Source: Streptomyces sp. DSM 110735 (lineage in GTDB: Bacteria; Actinomycetota; Actinomycetes; Streptomycetales; Streptomycetaceae). Taken from it: a stretch of 64,000 nucleotides of DNA. Both the position numbers and the translations under genes were made by a program. This document shows positions 63,101-64,000 of the stretch, piece after piece. The notes beneath the pieces were generated by a model. The model saw nothing but the letters and a program-made list of their open reading frames with translations, was not told where the DNA came from and searched no databases. How positions within the stretch are numbered: the stretch's first letter is position 1; each line of letters opens with the position of its first letter. Location: contig NZ_JACYHF010000007.1 of assembly GCF_016482685.1 (NCBI RefSeq), positions 248,001-312,000 on the forward strand, in the 5' to 3' direction.

Positions 63101-63384
63101 GCGGCGAGGACTGGGCGCGCTTCCTGCGCTGCACCCTGCTGCCGTACGCGGCGCCGGGCGGCGTCGAGGTGGGCACCGCGGTGGCACAGGAGGAGCTGGC
63201 CCGCCTGATCGACGCCGCGCACCCGCTGCGCGACAGGAAGCTGACCGAGTGCGCCTCGGCGTACGCGCTGCTGCTGGAGCGCGGCGTCACCCTGGAGACG
63301 GGCTGGCAGGCGTGGTCGCTGCGCATGACACCGGACCGCCACGCCCGGGAGGTGATGGGGGTGGCGGTGCCGGAGAAGGGCTAG
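60178..63384 (+). CDS. STAND-type NTPase with C-terminal TPR array (NB-ARC-like) and atypical P-loop
   Basis: A 1068-residue protein. An N-terminal helical region with a Gly/Ala/Val-rich hydrophobic segment (about 75-130) is followed by an NB-ARC-type NTPase (about 225-540): the Walker A position reads GEPGSGRS with Arg where Lys is expected, Walker B is TIVLDDA, and RELCGGLPLALR is the GxP motif. The C-terminal half (about 620-1050) is a TPR-like superhelix (for example ALCSLGITLHHQGNLTEAAARLQEAL). No effector or HTH domain is clear at the N-terminus. Such proteins are signal-transduction switches. GTG at 60178 with GGAGGGGG upstream; GTG 60070, which overlaps the previous stop, is an alternative. 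Confidence 0.85.
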   Translation: MRDGHRVEAERLLVRAVEEEVRRSGGRADGAALLARARDGLDGMALAAAEEYEAYTRALDDSESGLSFGQRYAKEGAGTPLVVASVAAVAAAVADLSLGTGAGTALGAGVVVGVAGAATTVVKVAGAHLPAAHHRKGAAGQPGGPEQLRLQWLTALEVRGIRPFLDQQRMLGAAQGARKQKKGAPSLRGADKSAAARRRTVLEQSFGQLPEKEGVFAGRRQELARIAQWAQAARAATETRPTVVVLHGEPGSGRSALAVRAAHELRDHFRGAVVVDLRGEGRETPPLSTRDALLHLLNRLGAPREQLLFREHASTEQQVRRLAGLYHRHLTGLPVTIVLDDASDPEQVTALLPERSDSLVLVTSRAPLALPDELPAWVHQLPVDALDSAASEELLNASAQDSTQPYDAESIEKIRELCGGLPLALRCAGSALGPRTAHQLAADLGAYGPVEPVERALWLRYADQSEDARRLLRRLALAGRASLGAAAAAALLATDEEAAGRQLAALTRAGLIDHVRGSRYRLHDLVRAFAQARLLDEEDPAERTAAQERLIVNYGELADSVLRLVDGNMSTRSDRFGSHGFTSLEEALRWLDDESSFITATLRRAEGVDQGAVLNLLGALCDYCLLRGDLYRLGEINDLAQAVDEGLLVRSVQWRTGIAARQLGELDKARTTLTSVVDLYREAHHDAGAARALCSLGITLHHQGNLTEAAARLQEALDLQAAPQLATDRAWTMHALGAVQRDRARLPEALDLLKRSLVLHRAGGSLHGEAWAHYQLGQLALRLGDVPRAERELRAALERYGRTRDARGEAWALTQLGRVRLFDGDASAAVEALRQAAARHVENEDARGEAWTLFHLGQALEETGDLDRAVRELERSRTMFSRMRDVYGLACARHHSARVTRDQRAAQTGSLRNSGFARQLLMDARADFQRIGVAHGEAWTCLELAVVDAGNGRTQQALTLCDEALTLFTSYGDRRGEDWARFLRCTLLPYAAPGGVEVGTAVAQEELARLIDAAHPLRDRKLTECASAYALLLERGVTLETGWQAWSLRMTPDRHAREVMGVAVPEKG

Positions 63385-63638
63385 CCCTGCTGCGGTTCGG
63401 TCCGGGCGGCGGCGGTGCCGCCCTTGACGCCGCCGTTGCCGGAGTCCTCCGGCGCGGGGGCTTCCTTGAAGTCGACCTTCCGCATGTGCTTGCTCATGGA
63501 CTTCATCAGCCCCCACACCGCCAGGGCCATCACCGCGAACACGATGAAGCCGAGGACACCGGGGGTGACCTTGTTCTCGTCGACCTCCTTGGCGAGGGGG
63601 ACGAGATGCGTCACTGCCAGGCTCACGCTTGCACTCAT
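63381..63638 (-). CDS. Small single-TM membrane protein downstream of mca
   Basis: An 85-residue protein with one TM helix (about 27-47, GVLGFIVFAVMALAVWGLM) and a cytoplasmic tail containing SKHMRKVDFKEAPAPED and a Gly/Thr/Ala/Glu-rich end. It resembles a conserved streptomycete small membrane protein that follows mca. The ATG at 63638 lies just after the mca stop; an ATG at 63647 that overlaps the mca end is an alternative. Its stop overlaps the end of the NTPase gene by 4 nt. Function unknown. Confidence 0.8.
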   Translation of the reverse strand: MSASVSLAVTHLVPLAKEVDENKVTPGVLGFIVFAVMALAVWGLMKSMSKHMRKVDFKEAPAPEDSGNGGVKGGTAAARTEPQQG

Positions 63639-63639
63639 G

Positions 63640-64000
63640 TCAGGCATTGTCGCGGATGCCCGCGAAGAGGTCGTCCTCGGGGAGGGAGGTGTCCACGAGC
63701 GACTTCGCCAGCTCGTACTCCTCCGTCGGCCAGACCTCCTTCTGGAGCTCCATCGGGACCTTGAACCAGCCGCCGTCGGGGTCGATCTGCGTGGCGTGGG
63801 CGATCAGCGCCTTGTCCCGCGTCTCGAAGAAGTCCGCGCACGGAACATGCGTGGTCAGCGTGCGCTCGACCCGCTCGAACTCCTTCCAGCGCTTGAGCCA
63901 GTCCCCGTACGGCGACTCCAGTCCGCGGTCCAGCATCGCCTGGTGCAGCGCCTCGGTGCGGGGGCGGTTGAAGCCCTGGTTGTAGTACAGCTTCAGCGGC
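63640..64000 (-). CDS. mca: Mycothiol S-conjugate amidase Mca, 3' part only
   Basis: The window cuts this gene, so only the last 120 residues are visible, read from the right edge to the stop at 63640. LYYNQGFNRPRTEALHQAMLDRGLESPYGDWLKRW matches the C-terminal third of Mca, a PIG-L-type zinc amidase. Further along, VERTLTTHVPCADFFETRDKALIAHATQIDPDGGWFKVP is characteristic. Mca cleaves mycothiol S-conjugates to a mercapturic acid and GlcN-Ins during detoxification. The zinc ligands lie outside the window. Confidence 0.88.
   Translation of the reverse strand, partial: PLKLYYNQGFNRPRTEALHQAMLDRGLESPYGDWLKRWKEFERVERTLTTHVPCADFFETRDKALIAHATQIDPDGGWFKVPMELQKEVWPTEEYELAKSLVDTSLPEDDLFAGIRDNA

Overview
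This window is chromosomal DNA from a high-GC actinomycete, almost certainly Streptomyces. Supporting signs are the strongly GC-biased third codon positions, frequent GTG and TTG starts, several promoters whose -10 lies 6 to 8 nt before the start codon (leaderless mRNAs), and typical core genes: oxyR/ahpCD, cis-prenyltransferase with a PhoH ATPase, GTP-type PEP carboxykinase, mycothiol conjugate amidase, and a DasR-type site before a chitinase. I see no tRNA, rRNA, CRISPR array, transposase or prophage.

Layout. 1-9.4 kb: DUF402 protein, SpoIIE-type phosphatase/anti-sigma kinase, class A penicillin-binding protein, and a PadR-ABC-FtsX operon. 9.4-11.6 kb: divergent oxyR and ahpCD. 11.6-18.6 kb: AI-2E-type exporter, secreted lytic transglycosylase-like protein with a long leader, PhoH, UppS, a methyltransferase and a DUF192 protein. 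18.6-30.6 kb: a 14-gene minus-strand Tad (tight adherence, Flp pilus) locus containing its own NarL-type two-component system; the kinase carries a long hexapeptide-repeat N-terminus. 30.8-32.7 kb: secreted GH18 chitinase with a DasR-type operator.

33.4-43.6 kb: a catabolic block made of a GntP permease, RidA, IclR regulator, PfkB kinase, a PLP enzyme of the D-serine dehydratase/D-threonine aldolase type, an N-acyl-D-amino-acid deacylase, and a sodium/solute symporter behind two ROK-like palindromes. Together with the neighbouring chitinase this gene set fits catabolism of N-acetyl-D-glucosaminate (the oxidised end of LPMO-cleaved chitin) through 2-keto-3-deoxygluconate; D-serine or D-amino-acid catabolism is the main alternative.

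43.6-53.9 kb: aldo/keto reductase, membrane-anchored Ser/Pro protein, alanine-type aminotransferase, PEP carboxykinase, hemolysin-III membrane protein, a Mut7-C RNase-like protein, a DUF255 thioredoxin-fold protein and a dienelactone-hydrolase-like enzyme. 54-60 kb: a four-gene membrane/secreted operon (Ig-like YtkA/FixH-type proteins, one with tandem Met pentapeptides, and a His-rich polytopic protein) divergent from a two-component system; this is a candidate undescribed copper-linked envelope system. 60-64 kb: a STAND-type NTPase with TPRs and an atypical P-loop, a small membrane protein, and the 3' end of mca.

The two best candidates for something new are the putative oxidised-chitin (GlcNAc-aldonate) locus with its regulatory sites, and the Met-rich envelope operon with its two-component system. 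Starts and domain limits come from reading the sequence only; no database search was possible.
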